From contig JAUHYL010000007.1 of NCBI GenBank assembly GCA_030426545.1, positions 1 through 64,000 on the forward strand: a stretch of DNA of 64,000 nt. Reading direction: 5' to 3'. Shown in pieces: positions 45,881 through 54,761 of this stretch; position 1 is the stretch's first letter; each line of letters begins with the position of its first letter. Source of the stretch: Gammaproteobacteria bacterium (GTDB lineage Bacteria; Pseudomonadota; Gammaproteobacteria; Pseudomonadales; Halieaceae). The notes beneath the pieces are model-generated. The model searched no databases, was not told the origin of the DNA, and worked only from the letters and a program-made list of their open reading frames with translations. Both the position numbers and the translations under genes were made by a program.

Positions 45881-47005
45881 TCAGGCAGCGTGCAGCAGTC
45901 GTTGGGCTACAAGGTCTTTCCAGTGTGGTGCCGTACCCACCTGCGCGGACAGTAACTGCGCGCGCCGGTAGTACAGGTGACAGTCAAATTCCCAGGTAAA
46001 GCCCATGCCGCCGTGGGCCTGGATGTTCTCCTTGCTGATCAGGTAGAACGCATCGCTGGCGCTGACGCGCGCGGTCGCGGCCGCCAGTGGCAGATCCGGT
46101 GCGTCGCTCGACAGTGCCCAGGCGCCGTAGTAGGCGTTCGAGCGGGCCAGCTCCAGCGCAACGAACATGTCGGCAAACTTGTGCTTGATGGCCTGGAACG
46201 AAGCGACGGGACGGCCAAAGGCATAGCGTTCACGGGTGTAGGCGATGCCGGAATCCATGGCTGCCTGACAGCCGCCAATCTGTTCGAACGCCAGCAGAAT
46301 TGCGGCGCTGTCGAGTAACTGCGCCAGCTCGCTCTCACCCACGGTGCCGTCGCCCAGCGCTGCGGCGCTGGCGCCTTCGAAGTCCAGGCGCGCCTGGGAT
46401 CGTGACGGGTCAACACTGGGCAGCACCTGCCGCGTGACGGATGCCTGCTCCAGGTCGAGAATGTATAGCCGCAACTCACCGGACTCGTCGCGGGCGCTGG
46501 TAACGGCGAAGTGTGCGCTGTCGCCGTCGGCCACCGGCCATTTACAGCCGCTTAACTTGCCGTCACTGGCGCGGACGCCATCGTTATCGCCGCTGTGCTT
46601 ACCGTTGGATACACCACCCAGACCGTCCCAGTGTGCCAGGGTGCCGATGAGTTCGCCGCTGGCCAGCCCGGGCAGGTACTGTTGCTGCTGCTCGGCAGAG
46701 CCCCAGCGTTTAATGGCTTCGGTGGCCAGGTAGACGCTGGAAGAGAACGGCACGGGCGCCAGTGCGCGGCCCAGCTCTTCGGCGATGACGCACAGTTCCA
46801 GGTAGCCCAGCCCCAGCCCACCGTGCTCTTCCGGGATTGCCATGGCAGTCCAGCCGAGTTCGACAATTTTCTGCCACAAATCGCCGTCAAAGGCTGCCTC
46901 GGTATCCAGCACCGCGCGCACGGTTTGTGTTGTGCACTCCTGCGCCAGGAAATTGCGTGCCTGGTCGCGAATAAACTGTTGCTCTTCGGAGAATTCAAAA
47001 TTCAT
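45881..47005 (-). CDS. Acyl-CoA dehydrogenase, subunit B of a pair
   Basis: 374 residues. Starts NFEFSEEQQFIRDQARNFLAQE; helix-rich C-terminal half has YTRERYAFGRPVASFQAIKHKFADM and AHGGMGFTWEFDCHLYYRRAQLL. It lacks the final YEGT-type motif altogether, ending shortly after. With the larger partner gene 11 bases downstream it likely forms a heteromeric enzyme in which one subunit supplies the flavin or catalytic residue. An internal stretch (GVSNGKHSGDNDGVRASDGK) looks like an unusual loop insertion. Confidence 0.88.
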   Translation of the reverse strand: MNFEFSEEQQFIRDQARNFLAQECTTQTVRAVLDTEAAFDGDLWQKIVELGWTAMAIPEEHGGLGLGYLELCVIAEELGRALAPVPFSSSVYLATEAIKRWGSAEQQQQYLPGLASGELIGTLAHWDGLGGVSNGKHSGDNDGVRASDGKLSGCKWPVADGDSAHFAVTSARDESGELRLYILDLEQASVTRQVLPSVDPSRSQARLDFEGASAAALGDGTVGESELAQLLDSAAILLAFEQIGGCQAAMDSGIAYTRERYAFGRPVASFQAIKHKFADMFVALELARSNAYYGAWALSSDAPDLPLAAATARVSASDAFYLISKENIQAHGGMGFTWEFDCHLYYRRAQLLSAQVGTAPHWKDLVAQRLLHAA

Positions 47006-47123
47006 GATGGGTAACCTGTTGCTATACCGCTAGGTTGGATGAATGAGGGCCAGATTATAGGCATGCCGAGCCGCCAGTCAGCCCAACGTGGCGCCGGGCG
47101 GCTCAACTAATTGCACTGTCGAC

Positions 47124-48041
47124 CTAAACTCCGGGCGGTGAGGGGGTAAGCAGGTTGCTGCGCAGCCGCTCCACATCGGCGTCGCTCAAGGCCAGCCCGT
47201 CGCGTACGTACGCGTCAAAGCTGCCCCACTGTTCGTCAATCTTTTCGAAAGCAGCCGTGAGCCATGCGCGCTCAACGCCCATTAAGACCGCGAGTTTTTC
47301 TGCCGCCGCTTCGCCCTTGAATACGCGCAACATCAGCAGCGTGGATTTGCGTGCATCCAGTGAAGGTTCCCTGCTGGCGAGGTAGTCGGCCATCACCGTC
47401 TCCTGATCGACACCCAGAATGCGCAGCAGAATGGCCGCGGCGAAGCCGGTGCGATCCTTGCCCGCCGAACAGTGCCACAGCACCGGCCTGCCCTGGGCCT
47501 CCAGCACCTCCTGTATGAACTGCCTGAACTGCGGCGTGAATTCGCTGGCAAACTGCCGGTTGCTCTCGATCATGGTTGCGTGCGGATCGAACCCCTCGAA
47601 GTTGCCGCTTTCGATGCGCTCGAAGATTTCCCCAACCAGGGTTTCGTTACCCTTGTCCAGGGTCGGAATCTCTACGACGTCGAAGGTCAGCGGCTCCGGA
47701 AGGCGATTGGGTTCTTCTTCCTTTTCCATGGAGGAGCGGAAGTCGATCAGCGTGTCCAGCTGCAGGCCGGCGAGGGCTGCAAGGTCAGCGCGACTGGCGT
47801 GCGCCAGTGTCCCTGTGCGATACAACACGCCCCATTTCACCTCGCGTCCATCCGCAGCCGGGTAACCGCCCAGATCCCGGAAATTATGTATGCCCTCGAA
47901 GTTAAGCAGTCGGTGATTTTCGCGCTCGTTGTCGGAAACAGTGGCCGGTACAACAACCGGCGGCGCGGGGATAAATTGCAGTACGGCCACGGTCAGCAGC
48001 AATACACTCGCACCGACCCACAGTAGTCGTTTTTTGTTCAA
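47124..48041 (-). CDS. IphP-like tyrosine/dual-specificity phosphatase, membrane-anchored
   Basis: 305 residues from TTG at 48041, which AAGG precedes; this gives a normal N-terminal anchor (NKKRLLWVGASVLLLTVAVL). The frame extends to an ATG at 48080, also possible. The fold begins LNFEGIHNFRDLGGYPAADGR, the classic IphP start, and the active site is HCSAGKDRTGFAA (Cys-x5-Arg) with general acid region SREPSLDARK downstream. It is likely periplasmic and dephosphorylates protein tyrosine or phosphoinositide-like substrates; no partner is visible. Confidence 0.83.
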   Translation of the reverse strand: MNKKRLLWVGASVLLLTVAVLQFIPAPPVVVPATVSDNERENHRLLNFEGIHNFRDLGGYPAADGREVKWGVLYRTGTLAHASRADLAALAGLQLDTLIDFRSSMEKEEEPNRLPEPLTFDVVEIPTLDKGNETLVGEIFERIESGNFEGFDPHATMIESNRQFASEFTPQFRQFIQEVLEAQGRPVLWHCSAGKDRTGFAAAILLRILGVDQETVMADYLASREPSLDARKSTLLMLRVFKGEAAAEKLAVLMGVERAWLTAAFEKIDEQWGSFDAYVRDGLALSDADVERLRSNLLTPSPPGV

Positions 48042-48197
48042 AGCTGTGCACCTTGTGGAAAAATGAACGCGACGGAGCATAGCACCGATGAGAATGTCGG
48101 GTGACAGGGCACCGGCGATTGCCCATAATCTTCAGCCCGCGGTTTAAACCGCTGTGCATCCCGCCCACGTGCGGGCTACAAGATGGAGATGTCCCCC

Positions 48198-48959
48198 ATG
48201 ATCCGAGCTGCACTGGCATCGCTGCTGATACTGTCCGGTTTCCTGCTGAGCAGCACCGCGCTCGCTGACCGCTCACTGCGCTTGATGACGAACGCGTCGC
48301 CGCCCTACGCGGATGTAAAACTGCCGGAACAGGGTATTGCGCCGGAACTGGTGCGCGCGGTGTTCGACAATGCCGGTTATTCCGTGGAAATCAGTATTGA
48401 AAACTGGTCCCGCGCGGTAGAGGGTGCGCGCCTGGGTGTCTACGACGGGCTCGCCGCGGCGTGGTACAGCGAAGAGCGCGCCGGTAGCCTGTTGTTCAGC
48501 GAGCCCTACCTCGAAAGCGAACTGGTGATATTGAAGCGTCGTGCCGATACCAGACACTACGACAGCCTCAGCGACCTCTCCGGTGCGCGCCTGGGCGTGC
48601 GTACCGACTATGCCTACGGCGTGGACTTCTCCAGCGTGCCCGGTCTTGTCCTGGTGCGGGAAAACCACCTGATACAAAACCTGCTGCGCCTGCAGAACGG
48701 CTCGGTAGATTTCGTGATTGGTGATCTGCGCACGGTGAACCAGCAGTTGCATGAATACATGAAGGACAGCGCCAGCAAGTTCACCGTGACGAAGATAAAA
48801 CTGGCACCGGTGGCGCGCCATGTCGCGATCAGCCACCTGCGCGAGGATCACAAAACCGTGGTTGCGGATTTCAATAAGGCCCTGGCCGCATTGCGTGCCG
48901 ACGGCACTTACGACGCGATCCTGAAAAAGTGGCGCGAACGATATCGTGGTTTGAACTGA
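48198..48959 (+). CDS. Periplasmic solute-binding protein (SBP_bac_3 family)
   Basis: 253 residues using ATG at 48198 (GGAG 9 bases upstream). Signal peptide IRAALASLLILSGFLLSSTALA, cleaved before DRSLRLMTNASPPYADVKLP. Amino-acid-type ABC binding fold (WSRAVEGARLGVYDGLAAAW, LSDLSGARLGVRTDYAYG). No permease or ATPase genes are adjacent, so it may serve a transporter elsewhere or be a signalling receptor. It is divergent from the phosphatase and 31 bases ahead of a PfpI-like gene. Confidence 0.88.
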   Translation: MIRAALASLLILSGFLLSSTALADRSLRLMTNASPPYADVKLPEQGIAPELVRAVFDNAGYSVEISIENWSRAVEGARLGVYDGLAAAWYSEERAGSLLFSEPYLESELVILKRRADTRHYDSLSDLSGARLGVRTDYAYGVDFSSVPGLVLVRENHLIQNLLRLQNGSVDFVIGDLRTVNQQLHEYMKDSASKFTVTKIKLAPVARHVAISHLREDHKTVVADFNKALAALRADGTYDAILKKWRERYRGLN

Positions 48960-48990
48960 GTTACGTGTTGCGCATTGCGAGGGAACAGTG

Positions 48991-49680
48991 ATGTCTACCG
49001 ATCAATCCAGTCCGTCAGCGGACGCTGATCAGAGAATCCCGCCGCTGACGCTCGGTGCGGTGCTTTACCCGGGGTTCGAATTGCTCGACCTGTACGGCCC
49101 CCTGGAAATGTTCGGTGCCATACCGGGGCAGTTTACGATTCATACCGTCGCTGATGCTGCGCAGCCGGTGGCCTCCAGCCAGGGGCCCAGGACGGTGGCC
49201 GACTACGCTTACAGTGAGTGCCCGCCGCTGGACCTGATTCTGGTGCCCGGCGGTTTCGGCACGGTGGAGGCGCTGGAAAACCAGGTGCTGCTGGATTTCC
49301 TGCGCGAGCGTTCACCGGATGCGCGTGTTGTTATGTCGGTTTGCTCTGGCTCCGCAATCCTCGCTCGCGCGGGTTTGCTGGACGGGCGCCGCGCCACCAG
49401 CAACAAGCAGCTGTTCAAGTTTGCCACGGATCAGAGCGACCGCGTGCAGTGGGTGGAGCAGGCGCGCTGGGTGGAGGACGGCCCTTTCGTAACCGCATCT
49501 GGCGTCTCTGCCGGGACTGATATGGCGCTGGCGGTATTGGCAGCGCTGCGCGGTGAGGACTACGCACAACAGGTGGCAGATTTCACCGAATACCAGTGGC
49601 ATCGCGATGCCGACAGCGACCCCTTCGCCCGTTTTCTAAACGCCGTGGATATTGACCAGCTGATGGGCGCCCTGTCCTGA
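48991..49680 (+). CDS. DJ-1/PfpI-family protein
   Basis: 229 residues from ATG at 48991. LTLGAVLYPGFELLDLYGPLEMF opens the class I amidotransferase-like fold; the nucleophile elbow is VMSVCSGSAILARAGLLDGRRATS, with the reactive Cys, and PLDLILVPGGFGTVEAL gives the conserved Glu/Gly region. This branch resembles isonitrile hydratase/ThiJ-type proteins and AraC regulator N-termini, but no helix-turn-helix follows. Substrate unknown. A GC hairpin (49691-49708) after the stop may help termination. Confidence 0.88.
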   Translation: MSTDQSSPSADADQRIPPLTLGAVLYPGFELLDLYGPLEMFGAIPGQFTIHTVADAAQPVASSQGPRTVADYAYSECPPLDLILVPGGFGTVEALENQVLLDFLRERSPDARVVMSVCSGSAILARAGLLDGRRATSNKQLFKFATDQSDRVQWVEQARWVEDGPFVTASGVSAGTDMALAVLAALRGEDYAQQVADFTEYQWHRDADSDPFARFLNAVDIDQLMGALS

Positions 49681-50376
49681 GCTGGCTCCGGCGCCCACCC
49701 CCGGGCGCTTCGGCTTCGAATCGATACCAGTCCCGGCGGGTGTTTGCACCGATTCCGTCCTGAAAATTAGGTTGCAGGTACCCTTTTGGGTGCCTCCGGG
49801 CCGCAGTCCCGCGACTAGACTGAATGGTGACGGGGTTGGCGTACCCTCTCTCGTTGAACCTGGCTGGCTAAACCCGGCCGGCTAAACCCGTCAAACTAAA
49901 CCTTCGTTTAGATCATTTGACGGATACTCAATGATTTGGGCGGTTGATATAAAAGCATCTTACTTATTTCGGCGTCGTCCACGGATGGTCGGTCACCGGG
50001 AATACGTCTATGAAACGATTGCTCTGGGGGATACCGTTTCAAACGTCGGCTTGCGGTGAGTCCTCCTGGCTTGTTTCGGTTCCGGCAGACACTGATCAGG
50101 TCGCAACGGGAGGTTCACCGCTTTTTCCAAGCGCGCTGGGGCTATCAAGTCCGGCGCAACGGCCGCGCAGCTTGCGGCCCGATCACCTGCCGCGGCTAAT
50201 GCAGTGGCAACCCTGAGGGGTTCTGTCAGTCAAACCCGGTTTACATGCCGCCAGGTGTGTCAGCCTTCCCCCGCACACCCAGTACATGATGTGGCGCCAG
50301 TGGCGCAGCCTTAATCGAACGGCCAGTGTGTGCCGATCTGTCGGCACCGAATCCGGCCATGGATGGGGAGACAGAA
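49681..50376. other. Structured non-coding stretch
   Basis: 696 bases with no convincing gene. It contains a GCGCCC/GGGCGC hairpin (49691-49708); an AGGTACCC-TTTT-GGGTGCCT hairpin (49776-49795, one G-U); a direct repeat of GGCTAAACCCG with 14-base period (49866-49876 and 49880-49890); and a hairpin CGTCAAACTAAAC (49889-49901) pairing with GTTTAG and TTTGACG (49906-49911, 49916-49922). TGAAACG and CGTTTCA (50011-50017, 50035-50041) form another. The layout suggests a leader RNA or small RNA region. A 68-codon frame at 50010-50216 lacks support as a gene. Confidence 0.5.
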
Positions 50377-50601
50377 ATGGTCATGAACGTACAGCGTAGC
50401 TATACAGGCAGAGAGGTACGCGATTTGGTGTTGCAGTTTGCGTTGCTTCCGCTGGGCCTGCTGATATTTGCCCCCTTCGTATTTCTGCTGCTGGCGCTAC
50501 TGGCGCTGGTCGCGGTGAGTGTACGTATGGTGCCAAACCACTCGGAGTCCGCTGCTGGCAGTGATGATGCTGCCGCTCATGGAGCCGCCCCCGCGCGATA
50601 G
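50377..50601 (+). CDS. Small membrane protein
   Basis: 74 residues from ATG at 50377, with GGGGAGA 5 bases upstream, stronger than for the upstream in-frame starts. One or two hydrophobic stretches cover residues 22-46 (ALLPLGLLIFAPFVFLLLALL) and the C-terminus is polar and Ala-rich. I do not recognise the family. It lies upstream of a beta-lactamase-fold gene in the same direction; a shared leader is possible. Confidence 0.5.
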   Translation: MVMNVQRSYTGREVRDLVLQFALLPLGLLIFAPFVFLLLALLALVAVSVRMVPNHSESAAGSDDAAAHGAAPAR

Positions 50602-50688
50602 ACCGCCAGTAGTTTCACGCGCTACAGTTGGCCGTGTTGATTGCGCGGCGCCGTTGCTTGGCGCCGCACTGCGGGGAGACTGGAAAGC

Positions 50689-51822
50689 GTGCATGCAGTG
50701 GAAGAACTCGGCCTGAACAGGGCGCGCGTCGAGGATTTGCGCGGCCGCATTCTCCACGCCATGGAGAAGGGGCCACTGCCGGCACTGCAAGTGGCGCTGG
50801 CAAAAGATGGCCGGTTGGCGCTGTTTGAAACCTACGGCGATGCGAGTAACAGCACGCGCTTTCAAGTCTATTCCTGCACCAAGCCCGTGGTGGCCGCCGC
50901 CATCTGGAAGTTGATGGGCGAAGGTCGTATCGATATCGAGCGGCCAGTCTGTGACTACCTGCCTGCGTTCAGCGGCGGCGGCAAGGAATTCGTGACCACC
51001 GCGCAACTGCTGTGCCATACCGCCGGTTTCCCCAATGCCTCCATGCAGGCGCCCCACTGGTGGACGTCCGCGAGCAGGCTGGCGCACATGGCTACCTGGG
51101 AGCTGGAGTGGCCGCCGGGCTCACAGCTGGTGTACCACCCGCTGTCGGCGCACTGGGTTGTGGCGGAGCTGATCACGGCGATCAGCGATGTCGACTACCG
51201 CGACTACATTCACCGCGAGATACTCGATCCGCTGGGGCTGTCCACGCTGCGTATCGGTGTCCCCCCGGAAGCGGGCAAAGACGTGGCGAACGTGCGCCAC
51301 GTGGGGGAGCCGCCCGGCGACGATGAACTGGCTGCCCTGTTCGGCAAGTCGGTGCACTGGCCGGATACCCGCGACGATTCCATGCTGGTGTTCAATGATC
51401 CCGAGGTACGCGCGCTGGGTATACCCGGCGGGGGTGCCGTGGGCACGGCGGCGGATATGGCGCTGTTTTACCAGGCCGTGATGCAGAACACCGGTGAACT
51501 GTGGTCGCCGGCAGCGCTGCAGCAGGCGGTGGGCAGTGTGTATGAGGCGATGGCGGATCCCATGACGGGCGCGCCGGCAAACCGCGGCCTCGGTGTGATC
51601 ATTGCCGGAGACGACAAGTTTGTGCCCTGGCGCGGCATGGGCGACAAGGTTTCGCCGCGCGCCTTCGGCCACCAGGGCGTGGGCGGCCAGGTGGCCTGGG
51701 GCGACCCGGAAAGCGGCCTGTCTTTCTGTATGCTGACCAACGGCCTGGACGTGAACCCGATACGCTCCGCTACCCTGTGTGCAGCGGCCAGTAACCGCGC
51801 GGGAGCCTGTGCATCGGCCTAG
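50689..51822 (+). CDS. Serine hydrolase (beta-lactamase/esterase family)
   Basis: 377 residues using GTG at 50689 (GGGGAG about 10 bases before it); a TTG at 50641 is an alternative but its translation does not fit. The class C beta-lactamase/EstB fold is shown by YSCTKPVVAAAIW (Ser-x-x-Lys nucleophile), VYHPLSAHWVVAELI (Tyr-x-Asn-like second motif, here YHP) and GHQGVGGQVAWGDP near the end, where a His-Gln-Gly replaces KTG. These features fit a carboxylesterase or peptidase rather than an antibiotic-resistance enzyme. No signal peptide is visible. Confidence 0.83.
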   Translation: MHAVEELGLNRARVEDLRGRILHAMEKGPLPALQVALAKDGRLALFETYGDASNSTRFQVYSCTKPVVAAAIWKLMGEGRIDIERPVCDYLPAFSGGGKEFVTTAQLLCHTAGFPNASMQAPHWWTSASRLAHMATWELEWPPGSQLVYHPLSAHWVVAELITAISDVDYRDYIHREILDPLGLSTLRIGVPPEAGKDVANVRHVGEPPGDDELAALFGKSVHWPDTRDDSMLVFNDPEVRALGIPGGGAVGTAADMALFYQAVMQNTGELWSPAALQQAVGSVYEAMADPMTGAPANRGLGVIIAGDDKFVPWRGMGDKVSPRAFGHQGVGGQVAWGDPESGLSFCMLTNGLDVNPIRSATLCAAASNRAGACASA

Positions 51823-51914
51823 TCTGCTGCGGTTTCGCCGCTGCCGTTGCGCGCTTTTTCAGCGGTGTTCGCGCCTGGCGAGGGCCCTGTGCGCGACAGC
51901 CCGCATGGCGGCAA

Positions 51915-53135
51915 TCAAAGACTGCCGATAACGCCCTCGGCCAGCATGCGCTCAACGTCTTCCTCACTGTAGCCGGCATCCGCAAGAATCTCGCGGCTGT
52001 GCTCTCCCAGCCGCGGCGGGTGCCTGTGCAGCGAGGCCGGCGTATCGGACAGGTGGCCCGGATAGCGCACGTAGCGCATGGTGCCTGCATCCGGGTGTTC
52101 GGCATCGAAAAACGTGCGGTTGTGCAGCGCCTGTGGATCTTCCTGGAATTCGCGAATGGTCTGAACCCGGCCGAAGGGCACCCCCTGTTCGTCCAGGCGT
52201 CGTAGCGCGTCGTCGGTGGAGAATTTCGCGATCGCCGCTTCCACCGCGTCAAGCCACGGTTTGAAGTCGGCCACGCGTTCTCCCAGGGTGGCCATGCCCG
52301 GCGTTTCCAGCAGTTCTTCGCATTCCAGCGCCCTGCACAGGCCCTGAAAGTGATTGTCCTGCAGCGCCATGCCGACGATGTAGCCATCGGTGGTGGCAAA
52401 CGTGCGCAGCACGGCCAGCGGCCGGGGAGGGGGTAGCCCGTTGGGCTGGAACGTGTCCACCGGCATCATGTCGGGCAGCGAATTCGCCGCCCAGGCGTCG
52501 ATCATGGGGACGTCCACGCGCTGGCCCCGGCCGGTACCGCCCGGTCGGTCCCGGGCATACAGCGCGGCGATGGCGACGCCCGCCGCGGTCAGCGCGGTGG
52601 TCTTGTCCACGATGGCAGACTGGATTAACTGCGGCTTGCCGCCGAAAGGCTCGCCCTGGATATAACAGCCGCCCACCAGCCCCTGCGCTATCGGGTCGTA
52701 GGCAGGCCGGTGGGAGTAGGGGCCAGTCGGGCCAAAGCCGGTGATCGACAGGAAAATCAGCCGCTCGTTGAGGGCTTTCAGATCATCGTAGCCAATGCCC
52801 AGCCGATCCGGCACGCCGCCGCGAAAGTTTTCCAGCACGATATCGGCACTGGCGGCGAGTTTTTTTATCACCGCAATGCCCTCCGCGCTCTTCAGGTCCA
52901 GGGCGAGGCTGCGTTTATTGCGGTTAACCTGCGAGTAAAAGCCGGTGAGTCCGCCCTCCTGTGGCGGCGACATCCAGCGTGAGATTTCGCCGTGCAGGGG
53001 CTCGATCTTGATCACGTCGGCCCCCAGGTCACCGAACTGTTGCCCGCAGAGGGGACCGGTGATCATGGAGGTGATGTCGATGACCTTGATACCGGTGAGT
53101 GGCCCTTCCGGGGATCCGTCCAGTTTGATGTCCAT
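51915..53135 (-). CDS. CaiB/BaiF family III CoA-transferase
   Basis: 406 residues. Starts LTGIKVIDITSMITGPLCGQQFGDLGADVIKIEP, the family signature, with LDLKSAEGIAVIKKLAASADIVLENFRGGVPDRLGIG and NLIFLSITGFGPTGPYSHRPAYDPIAQGLVGG-type sequence. The catalytic Asp is in AIVDKTTAL. Members move CoA between carboxylic acids, e.g. in carnitine, oxalate, bile acid and aromatic degradation. It lies tail to tail with the hydrolase and 333 bases from the next gene. The substrate is unknown. Confidence 0.92.
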   Translation of the reverse strand: MDIKLDGSPEGPLTGIKVIDITSMITGPLCGQQFGDLGADVIKIEPLHGEISRWMSPPQEGGLTGFYSQVNRNKRSLALDLKSAEGIAVIKKLAASADIVLENFRGGVPDRLGIGYDDLKALNERLIFLSITGFGPTGPYSHRPAYDPIAQGLVGGCYIQGEPFGGKPQLIQSAIVDKTTALTAAGVAIAALYARDRPGGTGRGQRVDVPMIDAWAANSLPDMMPVDTFQPNGLPPPRPLAVLRTFATTDGYIVGMALQDNHFQGLCRALECEELLETPGMATLGERVADFKPWLDAVEAAIAKFSTDDALRRLDEQGVPFGRVQTIREFQEDPQALHNRTFFDAEHPDAGTMRYVRYPGHLSDTPASLHRHPPRLGEHSREILADAGYSEEDVERMLAEGVIGSL

Positions 53136-53468
53136 GCAGCGTTCTCCCTTGGTTTTGACAGCCGCGTTATTGTGTTCGTCTTGCGGCAGACTTTATATAG
53201 CCTAATCGGTCAGCCGTACTGCGGTTCAGCCGCAATCCATGCTGTGCGGGGCATCCTGCTGCGCCGCTGCCGGCGGCGATTGCTCCGCGCGGTAAGCCGG
53301 GTGTTGATATCCCTCAATCAGCGGCCACCCGTCTCTTGTTCATCCCTGTCAGAAGCGTTAGCTTAGCGGCTAATCACGATCAGCCGCTGGCAGGCGACTG
53401 ATCGCCGCGGCGTCTCTACAGGTTCCGCCGGGCAGCCAAACTCCCCGCTAGAGGTTTGTACACAAAAA
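53136..53468. other. Intergenic region between divergent CaiB-like and PhyH-like genes
   Basis: 333 bases with no supported gene. AGCGGCT and AGCCGCT around 53366-53390 form a small inverted repeat. No clear promoter elements or known operator could be identified. Confidence 0.5.
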
Positions 53469-54539
53469 ATGGGATTGTTGAAACGGGTTTTCGGCTCGGC
53501 CGGGCGCAGCGATCCGCTGCAGCGCGCCGAGGAACTGGCAACAGCCGGCGATTACCGCGCCGCGATTGCGCTGCTGCAGGACGCCTGCGAGCGTGACAGT
53601 GACGGCCGACTGGCGCAGCGTCTGGTAGACATGCGCATTGAGGCGTTCGAAAAACTCGCCTGGCCTGCACCCGACGTGATGTGGCCCCCGGCACACGACG
53701 ATCGCTTCAGTGCTGTCAGCGGCTTCCCTGAGATTGATGCCGGCGCGCTGGATGCCGGTGCTCTGAAGGCGGGCATCCTTGGCAAGGGCGGCCTGATTGT
53801 GCGCGGCCTTATGCAGCCAGCGCTGGTAGCAGACATGCGCGAGCGCGTGCACCGCGCGCTGATTGCGCGGCGTGACCAGGTGATCGGCGGTCCGGACGAG
53901 GCGCTCGCCCCCTGGTTCAATCGCTCACCCCGGGTGCGTGGCGGGCCGGTTCAGTTTGGCAAGGACGACAGCAATCGTTATTCCGACAGCGGGTCGGTGT
54001 GGGGTGTGGATTCGCCACTCACTGCCGCCGCGCTAACGGGCTTCTACCGCGACATCGGCCTGCCTGGCATGCTCCACGACTATTTCAATGAGGCCGCAGT
54101 GCTCTCCGTTCGCAAATGGGTGTTGCGCTGCGTGGAACCCAATAACAACGAAAAGGCCGGCTGGCACCAGGATGGCCGTTTCCTTGGTGACCCCGCGATC
54201 CGCACCGTGAATCTGTGGATAGCGCTCACCGACTGCGGCACCGGGATGAAGGCCCCGGGAATTGAGTTGGTAGGGGAGAACGACGGCGAAATCTACGCAA
54301 CGGGCACCACCGGTGCAGATTTCGACTGGACAGTCTCCCAGACGCTGGTAGACGAAATCGCCCGTACGCACCCCGTGGAGACGCCGACGTTTGCCGCCGG
54401 GGACGCGATCTTCTTCGATCACTTCAACCTGCATCGCACCGCGTTTGGCACTGACCACAGTGAAAACCGCTACGCGCTGGAATCCTGGTTTTTCGCTGCT
54501 TCCACGGCGCCGCACAAGCAGCAGCCGGTGGTGCTGTAG
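53469..54539 (+). CDS. PhyH-like Fe(II)/2-oxoglutarate dioxygenase with N-terminal repeat region
   Basis: 356 residues. The first ~70 residues (LLKRVFGSAGRSDPLQRAEELATAGDYRAAIALLQDACERD) look like one TPR-like helical pair. The rest matches phytanoyl-CoA dioxygenase-like proteins: WHQDGRFLGD supplies the His-x-Asp iron ligands, IFFDHFNLHRTAFG the second His and ENRYALESWFF the 2-oxoglutarate Arg. WIALTDCGTGMKAPGIELV is typical. It would hydroxylate a small molecule or acyl group. Substrate unknown. Confidence 0.82.
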   Translation: MGLLKRVFGSAGRSDPLQRAEELATAGDYRAAIALLQDACERDSDGRLAQRLVDMRIEAFEKLAWPAPDVMWPPAHDDRFSAVSGFPEIDAGALDAGALKAGILGKGGLIVRGLMQPALVADMRERVHRALIARRDQVIGGPDEALAPWFNRSPRVRGGPVQFGKDDSNRYSDSGSVWGVDSPLTAAALTGFYRDIGLPGMLHDYFNEAAVLSVRKWVLRCVEPNNNEKAGWHQDGRFLGDPAIRTVNLWIALTDCGTGMKAPGIELVGENDGEIYATGTTGADFDWTVSQTLVDEIARTHPVETPTFAAGDAIFFDHFNLHRTAFGTDHSENRYALESWFFAASTAPHKQQPVVL

Positions 54540-54740
54540 GGCGCCCAGCTCGTTCCCTGAGCGCCGCTGCAAGGCCGCCAAAGTGCGGCCGGGCCCGACC
54601 CAACACGCCGTTATCCTCCCCCGTTTGCCTCGCCTCGTTCGTATCAAGGCCTATCTACTTGAAAAATCGGGAAAAATAGCCGCGATCAGCAGGTGAAAAT
54701 TACGCTGGATTGATCCACCTCATGGTTGACACCTCCATTA

Positions 54741-54760
54741 TTTGGGAATATATTCCCAAA
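54741..54760. promoter_or_regulatory. Perfect 20-bp palindrome adjoining the DUF6502 start
   Basis: TTTGGGAATA followed by its exact reverse complement, ending one base before the ATG at 54762. It occupies the place of a Shine-Dalgarno, none of which is otherwise visible. A dimeric regulator bound here would block initiation or translation; the RNA hairpin alone could also hide the start. Confidence 0.75.
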
Positions 54761-54761
54761 T

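Noticed and set aside
49740..49870. c-di-GMP (GEMM) or other known riboswitch
   Set aside because: The conserved core words of GEMM, cobalamin, glycine and fluoride riboswitches were looked for on both strands and not found.
50010..50216. 68-codon frame starting MKRLLWGIPF in the structured gap
   Set aside because: No Shine-Dalgarno, no recognisable family, and its composition is like non-coding DNA; its start lies inside a hairpin arm.
50689..51822. Antibiotic-resistance beta-lactamase
   Set aside because: No signal peptide, and the KTG-type motif is replaced; esterase or peptidase is more likely.
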